Source of the DNA: Paracidovorax sp031843945
GTDB lineage: Bacteria; Pseudomonadota; Gammaproteobacteria; Burkholderiales; Burkholderiaceae_C
DNA: 64,000 nt
Direction: 5' to 3'
Assembly (NCBI RefSeq): GCF_031843945.1
Contig: NZ_JAVTJJ010000001.1
Location: forward strand, 682,001-746,000
Shown: positions 30,226 through 40,536 of the stretch, one piece after another
How positions within the stretch are numbered: position 1 is the first letter of the stretch
Layout: each line of letters begins with the position of its first letter
The notes under the pieces: model-generated
What the model was told of the DNA's origin: nothing
Databases searched by the model: none
Seen by the model: the letters and a program-made list of their open reading frames with translations, nothing else
Position numbers and translations under genes: made by a program

Positions 30226-31053
30226 TCAGTGCGCCCCTTCCTGTTGTGCGGCGACGGCGGAGCCCAGGTAGGCCTCCTGCACGCGCGGGTTGGCGCGCAC
30301 CGCCTCGGGCGTGTCGAAGGCGATCACCTCGCCATAGACCACCACGGCGATCTTGTCGGCCAGGCCGAACACCACGCCCATGTCGTGTTCCACGGTCAGC
30401 AGCGTGCGGCCCACGGTCACTTCCTTGATGAGATGGATGAAGCGCGAGGTTTCGCTCTTGCTCATGCCGGCGGTGGGCTCGTCCAGCAGGATCACGTTGG
30501 CTCCGCCGGCGATGGTGATGCCGATCTCCAGCGCGCGCTGTTCGGCGTAGGTCAGGTTCATGGCCAGCGTGTCGCGCTTCTTGTCGAGCCGGATCTGCTG
30601 CATGAGCTCTTCGGCGCGCTCGTTCGCATCGTCCAGTCGCGACAGGAACCGCAGAAAGGTGTAGCGGTAGCCCAGGCTCCACAGCACGCTGCAACGCAGG
30701 TTCTCGAACACGCTCAACTTGGGGAAGATATTGGTGATCTGGAAGCTGCGCGACAGCCCCATGCGGTTGATCTCGTACGGCGCCTTGCCGTCGATGCGCT
30801 GGCCGTTCAGCAGCACCTGGCCGCTGGTGGCGCCGAAGCGGCCGCTGATCAGGTTGAACAGCGTGGATTTGCCCGCGCCGTTGGGGCCGATGATGGCCAC
30901 GCGCTCGCCGGGCGCCACACGCAGATTGGCCCCGCGGATGATGGCGGTCTTGCCAAAGTTCTTGTGCAGGTCGCGCAGCTCCAGCGCAGGTGTGGCTGCC
31001 GTGCGCGCAGAGGTTGCTTGCGTTGTCGTTGCGGTCATGTCGTCGCGGCTCAT
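30226..31053 (-). CDS. livG: LivG-type ABC transporter ATPase with altered signature motif
   Basis: A 275-residue ATP-binding subunit. Walker A is canonical (GPNGAGKST, 56-64), Walker B VILLDEPTAGMS with catalytic Glu192, and the LivG-specific loop (SRSFQITNIFPKLSVFENL) is present. The signature is LTYAEQ (167-172), further from LSGGQ than the usual LivG form. The first 24 residues are a Thr/Ala-rich extension not seen in E. coli LivG. ATG abuts the livM TGA. Together with LivF this makes one degenerate and one canonical ATP site (see findings). Confidence 0.9.
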   Translation of the reverse strand: MSRDDMTATTTQATSARTAATPALELRDLHKNFGKTAIIRGANLRVAPGERVAIIGPNGAGKSTLFNLISGRFGATSGQVLLNGQRIDGKAPYEINRMGLSRSFQITNIFPKLSVFENLRCSVLWSLGYRYTFLRFLSRLDDANERAEELMQQIRLDKKRDTLAMNLTYAEQRALEIGITIAGGANVILLDEPTAGMSKSETSRFIHLIKEVTVGRTLLTVEHDMGVVFGLADKIAVVVYGEVIAFDTPEAVRANPRVQEAYLGSAVAAQQEGAH

Positions 31054-32391
31054 TCAGGCACCCTCCCCGCGTTTCATGGCGTGCTCGATCTCTTCCTGGA
31101 TCGTGCTCCATTGCTTTGAAAACTGCCGGCGGCACAGCTCGAACAGGCCCAGGCCCGTCAAGAAGACGAAGCCCGCACCGAACCAGGTGGCGAAGGCACG
31201 TGCGTCGAGGATGACGCCCATGAAGGTGAGCTTCGGCCCCAGTGCCGCGTTCAGTTGCAGGTGATAGGTCATCTCCACCATGACGGCAGCGCCCAGCACC
31301 GCCACCAGCGCCGTGCCGCCCAGTGCCAGATAGGACGGCACCAGCGCGCGCAGCTTGCCGTAGCGGGCCAGCCGCAGATTCATCATGATCAGACTGGCGA
31401 TGCCGCCCGGCGCATACATCACCATGAAGAGGAAGGCCAGGCCCAGGTACAGCAGCCAGGCCTTGGACAGCTCTGACAGCAGCACGGACGCCAGCACCAG
31501 CAGCACCGCGCCGATGATCGGCCCGAAGAAGAAGGTGGCGCCGCCCAGGAAGGTGAAGAGCAGGTAGCCGCCCGATCGCAGCACGCTCACGCTGTCGGCG
31601 GCCGTGACGATCTCGAAGTTGATGGCCGCCAGCCCGCCGCCCACGCCCGCGAAAAAGCCCGCGATGATGAAGGCGAAGTAGCGCACGCGCTGCGTGTTGT
31701 AGCCGATGAATTCCACACGCTCGGGGTTGTCGCGCACCGCATTCAAGATGCGCCCCAGCGGCGTGCCGGTGAAGGCGAACATCAGCGCGGTGCACACGAA
31801 GCAGTACGCGGCGATCAGGTAATACACCTGGATGGCCGGCCCGAAACTGATGCCGAAGAAGGCTTTGCCATACACGCGGTCGGTGGTGATGCCGCCTTCG
31901 CCGCCGAAGAATTCAGGGAACATCAGCGCCATCGACGCCACCAGCTCGCCGATGCCCAGCGTGATCATGGCAAACGTGGTGCCCGACTTCTTGGTGGTCA
32001 CAAAGCCCAGCAGCACCGCGAAGAACAGCCCGGCGAGGCCGCCCACCAGCGGAATCAGCACCAGCGGAATGGGCATGGAGCCCTTGGCCGCCAGGTTCAT
32101 CGCATGGATGGCGATGAACGAGCCCAGCCCGGTGTACACCGCATGCCCGAAGCTCAGCATGCCGCCCTGCCCCAGCAAAATGTTGTACGACAGGCAGATG
32201 ATGATGAGATAGCCGATCTGGGCCAGCATGGTCAGCGCCAGGCTGCTGGTGAATACCCAGGGCGCGGCGATCAGTGCCAGGGCGAAGGCGGTCCAGATGA
32301 CGAAGCGGCCCACGTTCAGCGGCTTGAAGCGGTGGTAGCGCACGTCTGCGGACGGCGAGGCGGAGGAGGATGAAGGTGTCGAATGGCTCAT
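31054..32391 (-). CDS. livM: LivM-type ABC transporter permease
   Basis: A 445-residue membrane subunit with about ten helices (YLIIICLSYNILLGQGGMLSFGHAVY is the LivM mark early on; GTPLGRILNAVRDNPERVEFIGYNTQR is the cytoplasmic loop that meets the ATPase). It is longer than usual LivM because of a Ser/Pro-rich N-terminus and about 90 additional C-terminal residues that hold two more hydrophobic segments (YLALGGTALVAVLGAAVMV; WFGAGFVFLTGLGLFEL). Two bases separate it from livH; the next ATPase gene follows directly. Confidence 0.9.
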   Translation of the reverse strand: MSHSTPSSSSASPSADVRYHRFKPLNVGRFVIWTAFALALIAAPWVFTSSLALTMLAQIGYLIIICLSYNILLGQGGMLSFGHAVYTGLGSFIAIHAMNLAAKGSMPIPLVLIPLVGGLAGLFFAVLLGFVTTKKSGTTFAMITLGIGELVASMALMFPEFFGGEGGITTDRVYGKAFFGISFGPAIQVYYLIAAYCFVCTALMFAFTGTPLGRILNAVRDNPERVEFIGYNTQRVRYFAFIIAGFFAGVGGGLAAINFEIVTAADSVSVLRSGGYLLFTFLGGATFFFGPIIGAVLLVLASVLLSELSKAWLLYLGLAFLFMVMYAPGGIASLIMMNLRLARYGKLRALVPSYLALGGTALVAVLGAAVMVEMTYHLQLNAALGPKLTFMGVILDARAFATWFGAGFVFLTGLGLFELCRRQFSKQWSTIQEEIEHAMKRGEGA

Positions 32392-32393
32392 CT

Positions 32394-33347
32394 TTAGTCC
32401 TCCCGGGTGCCGAGCAAGCCCTTGGGCCGGAAGATCAGGATCAGCACCAGAAAGAGGTACGGAAGGATCGGAGCGATCTGCGAGATCGTGAGCTTGAGCA
32501 CGGGCCAGCCGAAGGTTTGTTCGGTGACCTGCACGCCGATGCGGGCAAAGGCATGCACCAGCGAATAGTCCAGCGCCACGGCGAAGGTCTGCACCAGCCC
32601 GATCAGCAGCGAGGCGATGAACGCTCCCGCCAGCGAGCCCATGCCACCCACCACCACCACGACGAAGATGATGGAGCCCACCGACGCGGCCATGGCGGGC
32701 TCGGTGATGTAGGTGTTACCGCCGATCACGCCAGCCAGCCCGGCCAACGCACAACCGCCGCCGAACACCAGCATGAACACCCGCGGCACGTTGTGGCCCA
32801 GCGCCTCGACCATGTCGGGATGCTTGAGCGCCGCTTGAATCACCAGGCCGATGCGCGTGCGCGTGAGCAGCAGCCAGACCGACACCAGCATCAGCAAAGC
32901 CACCAGCATGATGAACGAGCGCGACTTCGGAAACTGCGTGCCGTACAGCGTGAAGAGCGGCCCTTGCAGTTGGCTGGGTAGCGCATAGGGCACGGTCGAG
33001 CGGCCCCATATCAACTGCACCAGTTCCAGAATGAGGTAAGACAGGCCGAACGTGACCAGCAGCTCAGGCACATGGCCGAACTTGTGGACGCGGCGCAGTG
33101 CGAACCGCTCGAAGCCCGCGCCCATCGCGCCGATCAAGAGCGGCGCAATGACGAGCGCAGGCCAGAAGCCCACCACCCCGGCAATCGAATAGGCCAGGTA
33201 GGCGCCCAGCATGTAGAAGCTGGTGTGGGCGAAGTTGAGCACCCCCATCATGCTGAAGATGAGGGTCAGCCCCGAACTGAGCATGAACAGCAGCAAGCCG
33301 TAACTGACGCCGTTCAGCAAAGAGATGACGAAAAACTCAAGGTTCAT
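32394..33347 (-). CDS. livH: LivH-type ABC transporter permease
   Basis: A 317-residue permease with about eight helices. Marks are LLNGVSYGLLLFMLSSGLTL, SMMGVLNFAHTSFYMLGAYL, and the EAA-like loop TRTRIGLVIQAALKHPDMVEALGHN, then GGNTYITEPAMAASVGSIIF. It forms the pore with LivM. It follows the binding-protein gene, with an intrinsic terminator between the two, so the permease operon is read at a lower level than the receptor. Confidence 0.92.
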   Translation of the reverse strand: MNLEFFVISLLNGVSYGLLLFMLSSGLTLIFSMMGVLNFAHTSFYMLGAYLAYSIAGVVGFWPALVIAPLLIGAMGAGFERFALRRVHKFGHVPELLVTFGLSYLILELVQLIWGRSTVPYALPSQLQGPLFTLYGTQFPKSRSFIMLVALLMLVSVWLLLTRTRIGLVIQAALKHPDMVEALGHNVPRVFMLVFGGGCALAGLAGVIGGNTYITEPAMAASVGSIIFVVVVVGGMGSLAGAFIASLLIGLVQTFAVALDYSLVHAFARIGVQVTEQTFGWPVLKLTISQIAPILPYLFLVLILIFRPKGLLGTRED

Positions 33348-33368
33348 CGGAATGGTCGGAAGCTGGGT

Positions 33369-33398
33369 AAAAAAAAGGCCCGAGAGCGAATCGGGCCT
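33369..33398 (-). terminator. Rho-independent terminator between the binding protein and livH
   Basis: On the minus strand AGGCCCGA, a 7-base loop, TCGGGCCT, then eight T. It lies after the stop of the substrate-binding protein and before livH, so it probably acts as a partial attenuator of the permease/ATPase genes. Confidence 0.88.
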
Positions 33399-33423
33399 CG
33401 AAGGACTTCAAACAAAAATCATG

Positions 33424-34659
33424 TCACGACGGCCGCTTCATCTGGCACGACGTCGGCGTGCTGGCCACATAGGGCTCGTAGTACTTCACAGGAACGAATG
33501 TGTAGCCGGTGCTCTCCGCATCGTTCGGATATTTGCCGCCGGCCTTTTCCCATTTGGAGACAAACAGGCCCTGCTGCAGTTGGTGGTCGCTCTTGCGCAT
33601 CTCCACTTCGCCGTTGAAGCTGTTGAACTTCAGCCCCTCCATCACCGCAGCCACCTTGACCGGGTCGGTGGATTTCGCCTTCACGAAGCTGTTGTCGAGG
33701 ATCGAGAAGGCGTGATAGACGGCGCCGGTGTACATGTCGTCGTTGAACTTCGCCTTGTAGTCCTTGACGATGCGCCCGATGTCGCCAGGCAGGTTCAGAT
33801 GGTTGTACGACACCATGTAGATGCGCCCTGAAGACGCCGCTCCCATGGCGGTGGGGCTGCCCGTTACACCGCCGTAGTAGGTGTAAAAATTGACGTTGTT
33901 CAGGCCCGAATCGTTGGCTGCCTTGATGAGCAGTGCCAGGTCAGAGCCCCAGTTGCCGGTGATCACCGTGTCGGCGCCCGACTGCTTGATCTTGGCGATG
34001 TAGGGCGAGAAATCACGCACCTGGGCCAGCGGGTGCAGGTCGTCCCCGACGATCTGCACGTCGGGCCGCTTGCGCGCCAGGTTTTCTTTGGCGAACTTGG
34101 CCACCTGCTGGCCGTGCGAATAATTCTGGTTGATGAGGTAGACCTTCTTCACCTCGGGCACGTCCTTGATGAAGGTGGTCATCGCCTCCATCTTCATCGA
34201 CGTGTCGGCGTCGAGCCGGAAGTGCCAGTAGCTGCACTTGCTGTTGGTGAGGTCCGGGTCCACCGCGGCATAGTTGAGAAAGACGACTTCCTTGCCGGGG
34301 TTGCGCGCGTTGTGCTTTTCCAGGGCGTCCATGATGGCCAGCGCAGGGCCCGAGCCGTTGCCCTGCACGACGTAGCGCGCACCCTGGTCCATGGCCGAGC
34401 GCAGCGCGCTGGTGGTTTCCTGGGGGCTGAGTTTGTTGTCGATACCGATGATCTCGAACTTCACACCCGAGGCATTCTTCTTGCTGAACTCTTCGGCCAG
34501 GAACTGAAAGCTCTTGAGCTGGTTGGTGCCGACCGCCGCCATCAGGCCGGACAGAGGGTCCAGCCAAGCGATCTTGACGGTCTCACCCTTCTGAGCGAAT
34601 GCGCCGCCAGCGCTCGCCAACAGGACGGATGCTGCTATTGATCTGATAGCGAAACCCAT
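33424..34659 (-). CDS. Liv-type ABC transporter substrate-binding protein
   Basis: A 411-residue periplasmic binding protein with a signal peptide (MGFAIRSIAASVLLASAGGA, cleaved about AFAQ). The body is type I periplasmic binding fold (VKIAWLDPLSGLMAAVG, LNYAAVDPDLTNSKCSYWHF, YLINQNYSHGQQVAKFAKE, DTVITGNWGSDLALLIKAAND, YTGAVYHAFSILDNSFVKAK). The ligand site (SxM..., S/T-type loops) cannot be read to a substrate. AAGGAGA precedes ATG 34659. Genes downstream encode the complete importer, and the acyl-CoA synthetase is upstream, so an organic acid is a likely ligand. Confidence 0.9.
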   Translation of the reverse strand: MGFAIRSIAASVLLASAGGAFAQKGETVKIAWLDPLSGLMAAVGTNQLKSFQFLAEEFSKKNASGVKFEIIGIDNKLSPQETTSALRSAMDQGARYVVQGNGSGPALAIMDALEKHNARNPGKEVVFLNYAAVDPDLTNSKCSYWHFRLDADTSMKMEAMTTFIKDVPEVKKVYLINQNYSHGQQVAKFAKENLARKRPDVQIVGDDLHPLAQVRDFSPYIAKIKQSGADTVITGNWGSDLALLIKAANDSGLNNVNFYTYYGGVTGSPTAMGAASSGRIYMVSYNHLNLPGDIGRIVKDYKAKFNDDMYTGAVYHAFSILDNSFVKAKSTDPVKVAAVMEGLKFNSFNGEVEMRKSDHQLQQGLFVSKWEKAGGKYPNDAESTGYTFVPVKYYEPYVASTPTSCQMKRPS

Positions 34660-34726
34660 GGTCTGTCTCCTTTTTAGTGTCAACACGACGCAGCGTATCG
34701 ACAAGGGGCCAGGTTCGTTTCAGGGA

Positions 34727-34764
34727 ATGCCCGTAGCCGCTATCGCCCAAGCGACTGCGGGCAT
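34727..34764. other. Inverted repeat between the acyl-CoA synthetase and the binding-protein gene
   Basis: ATGCCCG-T-AG-C-CGCT and AGCG-A-CT-G-CGGGCAT pair as a 15 bp stem with two mismatches and an 8-base loop. No T-tract follows on either strand, so it is not a clear terminator; an operator or attenuating hairpin for the transporter operon is possible. Confidence 0.4.
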
Positions 34765-34811
34765 GAAAGAAGCCCTGCGCGACTGCGGGTACGCAGAGCG
34801 TTTTTACGTTC

Positions 34812-36455
34812 TCAGAGCCCCGGCAACCGGTAGTCTTTCAGATGCTCGCGCAGCCGCGTCTTGAGCATCTTGCCGGTAGCACCGATCGGAATCGCTTCTA
34901 CGAATACCACGTCGTCCGGGATCTGCCACTTGGCCGTCTTGCCTTCGTAGAACTGCAGCAGCTCTTCGCGCGTGACTTCAGCCCCTGGCTTGCGCACCAC
35001 CACCACGATGGGCCGCTCGTCCCACTTGGGGTGCGCCATGCCCACGCAGGCGGCCATGGCAACGGCCGGGTGCGCCATGGCGATGTTCTCGATGTCGATG
35101 GAGCTGATCCATTCGCCGCCGGACTTGACCACGTCTTTGCTGCGGTCGGTGATCTGCATGAAGCCGTCTTGGTCGATGGTGGCGACGTCGCCGGTCGGAA
35201 ACCAGCCGATGCCGCGCTCATCGGGCACCAGCGGGTCGCCGCCTTCGGACTTGAAGTAGCTGGCGACGATCCACGGCCCCTTGACCAGCAGGTCGCCGTA
35301 CGTCTTGCCGTCCCAGGGCAGCTCGCGGCCATTGCCATCGACGATCTTCATGTCCACGCCGAAGATGGCCCGGCCCTGCTTGCGCAGGATTTTCATCTGC
35401 TCGTCCTTGGGCCAGTCGCTGTGCTTGTTCTTCAGCGTGGACAGCGTGCCCAGCGGGCTCATCTCCGTCATTCCCCAGGCGTGCAGCACGCGCACGCCGT
35501 AGTCGTCCTGGAAGGTCTGGATCATCGCCGGCGGGCAGGCCGATCCGCCGATCACCGTGCGGTTGAGCGTGGAAAAGCGCAGGCCGCCCGCCTTGAGGTG
35601 GCCGAGCAGCATCTGCCAGACGGTGGGGACGCCGGCGGCGAAAGTCACGCCCTCCGCCTCGATCAACTCATAGACCGACTTGCCGTCCAGCGCCGGGCCC
35701 GGAAACACCAGCTTGCAGCCGGTGAGCGGCGCCGAGTAAGGAATGCCCCAGGCATTGACGTGGAACATGGGCACGACCGGCATGACCGAGTCGCGCGCGG
35801 ACAAGCCCATCACGTCGGGCAGCGCCGCCGCATACGCATGCAGCGTGCTGGAGCGGTGGCTGTAGAGCGCCGCCTTGGGGTTGCCGGTGGTGCCGCTGGT
35901 GTAGCACATGCCGCAAGCGGTGTTCTCGTCGAACACGGGCCAGGCGTAGTCGGGCGATGCGTTGGCGATCAAGGCCTCGTAGCTGACGAGCCCGGGCACG
36001 CCGCTGTCCTGCGGCAGCCGGTCGGCGTCGCACAGGGCCACCCAGTGGCGCACCGTCGGGCACCGCGCATGCACGGCCTGCACCAGGGGCAGAAAGGTCA
36101 GATCGAAGCACAGCACCTGGTCTTCGGCATGGTTGACGATCCAGGCGATCTGGTCCGGGTGCAGCCGCGGGTTGACGGTGTGCAGCACGCGCTGGGAGCC
36201 GCTCACGCCGAAGTACATCTCCAGGTGGCGGTAGCCGTTCCATGCCAGGCTGGCCACGCGGGCGCCCGCTTGCAGGCCCAGGCTGTCCAGCGCGTTGGCG
36301 AGTTGCTTGGCGCGGGCCGACAGCGCACGGTAGGTGGTGCGATGGATGTCGCCTTCCACGCGGCGCGAAACGATCTCGGTGTCACCATGGTGGCGCTCCG
36401 CAAACTCGATCAGCGACGAAACCAGCAACGGTTGGTTCTGCATCAGACCCAGCAT
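34812..36455 (-). CDS. Acyl-CoA synthetase (medium/long-chain fatty acid:CoA ligase type)
   Basis: A 547-residue AMP-forming ligase that activates a carboxylic acid to its CoA thioester. P-loop-like motif CYTSGTTGNPKAALYSHRS (about residue 183), the A5 motif HAWGMTEMSPLG, the A7 motif WFPTGDVATIDQDGF, and the A10 lysine in IPIGATGKMLKTRLREHLKDY are all seen. GGAGC precedes the ATG. It sits upstream of the importer genes in the same direction, and beta-oxidation enzymes lie downstream, which fits import and activation of an acid. Chain length is not readable. Confidence 0.92.
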   Translation of the reverse strand: MLGLMQNQPLLVSSLIEFAERHHGDTEIVSRRVEGDIHRTTYRALSARAKQLANALDSLGLQAGARVASLAWNGYRHLEMYFGVSGSQRVLHTVNPRLHPDQIAWIVNHAEDQVLCFDLTFLPLVQAVHARCPTVRHWVALCDADRLPQDSGVPGLVSYEALIANASPDYAWPVFDENTACGMCYTSGTTGNPKAALYSHRSSTLHAYAAALPDVMGLSARDSVMPVVPMFHVNAWGIPYSAPLTGCKLVFPGPALDGKSVYELIEAEGVTFAAGVPTVWQMLLGHLKAGGLRFSTLNRTVIGGSACPPAMIQTFQDDYGVRVLHAWGMTEMSPLGTLSTLKNKHSDWPKDEQMKILRKQGRAIFGVDMKIVDGNGRELPWDGKTYGDLLVKGPWIVASYFKSEGGDPLVPDERGIGWFPTGDVATIDQDGFMQITDRSKDVVKSGGEWISSIDIENIAMAHPAVAMAACVGMAHPKWDERPIVVVVRKPGAEVTREELLQFYEGKTAKWQIPDDVVFVEAIPIGATGKMLKTRLREHLKDYRLPGL

Positions 36456-36637
36456 GTATGTGCTCCTTTTTTTAGTGGCTTACGGTGATTGGCCATCCTA
36501 CCGCGCACCCGGCGGCCGCCGGGCAGGGCAAGCCCGACCTGCGCAGGCCGCCGGCACGGTTGTGTCGCGCAGCGGACAGCGTGCTGCTCCAAGTCCCTGC
36601 CCCGCTCTGGACATCGCCCCTGCGAGACAATGTGCCG

Positions 36638-38136
<1,499 letters not shown>

Positions 38137-38140
<4 letters not shown>

Positions 38141-38550
38141 CCTACCCCATCGAAAAATCGGGCGCCGAATGGCAGGCCCTGCTGAAAGAAAAAGGCGCTG
38201 AACCTGCGTCGTACCAAGTCACGCGCCACGCCGCCACCGAGAGGCCGTTCACCGGCAAATACGAAGCGCACTGGGCCGACGGCAGCTACCACTGCGTTTG
38301 CTGCGGCGCCAAGCTGTTCGACTCTGACACCAAGTTCGACGCGGGCTGCGGCTGGCCTAGCTTTTCGCTCGCCGTGCCTGGTGCCATCAAGGAGATCGTC
38401 GACCGCACCCACGGCATGGTGCGCACTGAAACGGTTTGTGCACAATGCGGTGCGCATCTGGGCCACGTCTTCGAAGACGGGCCCACGCCTACCGGACTGC
38501 GCTACTGCATGAACTCCGCATCGCTCGACTTCGAGCCACCGGCACGCTGA
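38137..38550 (+). CDS. msrB: Peptide-methionine (R)-S-oxide reductase MsrB
   Basis: A 137-residue MsrB that reduces methionine-R-sulfoxide in proteins. The structural zinc Cys pairs are Cys53/Cys56 and Cys101/Cys104, the catalytic Cys124 is in RYCMNSASLDF, and Cys71 in AGCGWPSF is the probable resolving Cys. HLGHVFEDGP is the active-site strand. Its ATG overlaps the selO TGA, so the two proteins are made from one coupled message. Confidence 0.95.
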
Positions 38551-38603
38551 AACGCCTGACTGCAGCCTGTCAACCTATCGGCCCGAACTCCGCTCCGCCT
38601 TTC

Positions 38604-39182
38604 ATGAAACTGCTGATCGACTTCTTTCCCATCATCCTGTTCTTCGTGGCCTTCAAGGTCTGGGGCATCTACATCGCCACAGCCGTGACCATCGCGGCCT
38701 CCATCGTGCAGATCGCCTACCTGCGCTTTCGGCACGGCAAGGTCGAGCCCATGCAGTGGGTCAGCCTGGGCGTGATCGTCGTCTTCGGTGGCGCCACGCT
38801 GCTCTCACACAGCGAGACCTTCATCAAGTGGAAACCCACGGTGCTGTACTGGCTGATGGCTGCGGCCCTGGTGCTGGGGCAGCTGATCTTCCGCAAGAAC
38901 CTCATTCGCTCCGTCATGGGCGCGCAGATGCAACTGCCCGACGCGGCCTGGCGCACCCTGCAATGGAGCTGGACGGGGTTCTTCACCTCCATGGGCATCA
39001 TCAACCTGTGGGTGGCTTACACCTTCGACACCGACACCTGGGTGAACTTCAAGCTGTTCGGCGGCATGGGCCTGATGGTGGTCTTCATCGTGGCCCAGGC
39101 GCTCTACATCAGCCGCTACATGAAAGATGACGACAACGGCGACGATGCAGCCGCTGCGGCATCGAAGGATGTCCAGCCATGA
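38604..39182 (+). CDS. yciB: YciB/IspZ inner-membrane septation protein
   Basis: A 192-residue membrane protein with about five helices (LLIDFFPIILFFVAFKVWG, IYIATAVTIAASIVQIAYL, MQWVSLGVIVVFGGATLLS and so on). MKLLIDFFP and the loop GKVEPMQWVSL are the YciB marks. The family maintains membrane integrity and septation. The C-terminal tail is acidic. Its stop overlaps the start of the BolA gene (ATGA). Confidence 0.92.
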   Translation: MKLLIDFFPIILFFVAFKVWGIYIATAVTIAASIVQIAYLRFRHGKVEPMQWVSLGVIVVFGGATLLSHSETFIKWKPTVLYWLMAAALVLGQLIFRKNLIRSVMGAQMQLPDAAWRTLQWSWTGFFTSMGIINLWVAYTFDTDTWVNFKLFGGMGLMVVFIVAQALYISRYMKDDDNGDDAAAAASKDVQP

Positions 39183-39466
39183 GCCCTGACACTGGAGCAA
39201 CCAACATGGCGATCACAGCGGAGGCCATGCATGCGCGCCTGGCTGACGCGCTCACTCCCACACAGCTAGAAGTCCTGGACGAAAGCGCCGCCCATGCAGG
39301 CCACGTCGGAGCCAACGGCACGGGCTCTGGTACCCATTTCCGGGTGCGCATCGCGTCACCTTTCTTTACGGGTCGTACACGCGTAGCACAGCATCGCCTT
39401 GTGTATGATGCGCTGCAGCTTTTCATTGACCGGGGCGCTCACGCCATCGCGATTGAAATTCTCTGA
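39179..39466 (+). CDS. BolA-family protein
   Basis: A 95-residue BolA homologue, a small protein that with monothiol glutaredoxins handles Fe-S clusters. HFRVRIASPFFTGRTRVAQHRLVYDAL contains the BolA core (the conserved His in QHRLVY and the FxG...RV segment), and the end is RGAHAIAIEIL. The first 9 residues may be an extension; ATG 39206 (MAITAEAM) is a plausible second start. ATGA overlap with yciB, followed by the foldase gene. Confidence 0.9.
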   Translation: MSPDTGATNMAITAEAMHARLADALTPTQLEVLDESAAHAGHVGANGTGSGTHFRVRIASPFFTGRTRVAQHRLVYDALQLFIDRGAHAIAIEIL

Positions 39467-39530
39467 TCTGCCCCACGTCGGGCTTGCGGCGCCCAGTGCT
39501 GCAACCAACTTCCTTTTTGTGGATATTCGA

Positions 39531-40316
39531 ATGAAGAAAAAGCTCTTGTCCGGCCTCGTGGCCGCAGCTCTGCTGGGCACGGTGGTTCTGCCGGTCTCCG
39601 CGCAGAACATCGCCGTCGTCAACGGCAAGGCCGTCCCCAAGGAACGTGCCGACGCGCTGAAGCAGCAAGTGGAGCGCTCGGGCCGTCCTGTGACCCCCGA
39701 AATTGAAGGCCAGATCAAGGAAGAAGTCATCGCTCGCGAAGTCTTCCTGCAAGAAGCGCAAAAGCGCGGCCTGGAAGGCTCTGCCGATTACAAGACGCAA
39801 ATGGAACTGGCTCGCCAGACCATCCTGATCCGCGAACTGTTCGCTGACTACCAGAAGACCAACCCCGTCACCGACGCCGAAATTCAGGCCGAATACGACA
39901 AGTTCGTTGCCGCCAACACCGGCAAGGAATACAAGGCAAGCCACATCCTGGTGGAAAAGGAAGATGAGGCCAAGGCCATCATCGCGTCCATCAAGAAGGG
40001 CGGCAAGTTCGCTGACATCGCCAAGAAGCAGTCGAAAGATCCTGGATCGGGCGCCCGTGGCGGCGATCTGGATTGGGCGAACGCCAGCACCTACGTGCCT
40101 GAATTCACTGAAGCCCTGGTCAAGCTGAACAAGGGCCAGATGACCCAGACCCCGGTCAAGAGCCAATTCGGCTATCACGTGATCCGCCTGGACGACGTGC
40201 GTGAAGCACAGCTGCCCAAGCTGGATGAAGTGAAGCCCCAGGTCGCACAGCAACTGCAGCAGCAGAAGCTGGCCAAGTTCCAGGAAGAACTGCGCGCCAA
40301 GGCCAAGGTCGAGTAA
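39531..40316 (+). CDS. Periplasmic parvulin-type peptidyl-prolyl isomerase
   Basis: A 261-residue foldase: signal peptide (MKKKLLSGLVAAALLGTVVL, cleavage near VSAQ), an N-terminal chaperone-like SurA region, and the PpiC parvulin domain (YKASHILVEKEDEAKAIIAS, FADIAKKQSKDPGSGARGGDL, VPEFTEALVKLNKGQMTQ, SQFGYHVIRLDDVREAQ). The closing VAQQLQQQKLAKFQEELRAK is helical and charged. It would assist outer-membrane or periplasmic protein folding. The open frame upstream of ATG 39531 overlaps bolA and is discarded. A terminator follows. Confidence 0.93.
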   Translation: MKKKLLSGLVAAALLGTVVLPVSAQNIAVVNGKAVPKERADALKQQVERSGRPVTPEIEGQIKEEVIAREVFLQEAQKRGLEGSADYKTQMELARQTILIRELFADYQKTNPVTDAEIQAEYDKFVAANTGKEYKASHILVEKEDEAKAIIASIKKGGKFADIAKKQSKDPGSGARGGDLDWANASTYVPEFTEALVKLNKGQMTQTPVKSQFGYHVIRLDDVREAQLPKLDEVKPQVAQQLQQQKLAKFQEELRAKAKVE

Positions 40317-40366
40317 TCGACCCTTCGGTGGCACGACCCCTTCCGGGGGCACGTGCTTTCCCGGCA

Positions 40367-40397
40367 CGAAAAAAGCGGCTTCTGGCCGCTTTTTTCG
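40367..40397 (+). terminator. Rho-independent terminator after the foldase gene
   Basis: A perfect 13 bp stem (CGAAAAAAGCGGC, TTCTG loop, GCCGCTTTTTTCG) with the T-tract built into the stem on both strands, so it can act in both directions. Confidence 0.92.
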
Positions 40398-40468
40398 TTC
40401 TGCCTGCGTTCACGCCAAGTCTGTAGGTAGGACGGCCTGAACAAACCAAGCCGAGGGGTACAGTCCAA

Positions 40469-40510
40469 ACAAAAAAACGCCCGGCAGGATGGACATCCCG
40501 CCGGGCGTTT
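40469..40510 (-). terminator. Rho-independent terminator after the liv-type binding-protein gene
   Basis: On the minus strand AAACGCCCGGC-GGGATG-TC-CATCCT-GCCGGGCGTTT forms a long stem with one G-U pair, followed by a T-tract. It ends the convergent gene that begins at 41664. Confidence 0.92.
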
Positions 40511-40536
40511 CAATCAGCCAGAACGATAAAGCGCGC

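Noticed and set aside
34620..34650. Another copy of the interspersed repeat in the signal peptide of the binding protein
   Set aside because: Only short pieces (GCTGCTATTGATCTGATAGC) match; it is explained by Ala/Ser/Ile codons of a signal sequence.
34842..36488. A 548-codon open frame opposite the acyl-CoA synthetase
   Set aside because: It is a shadow of the ligase gene, whose motifs are complete on the minus strand.
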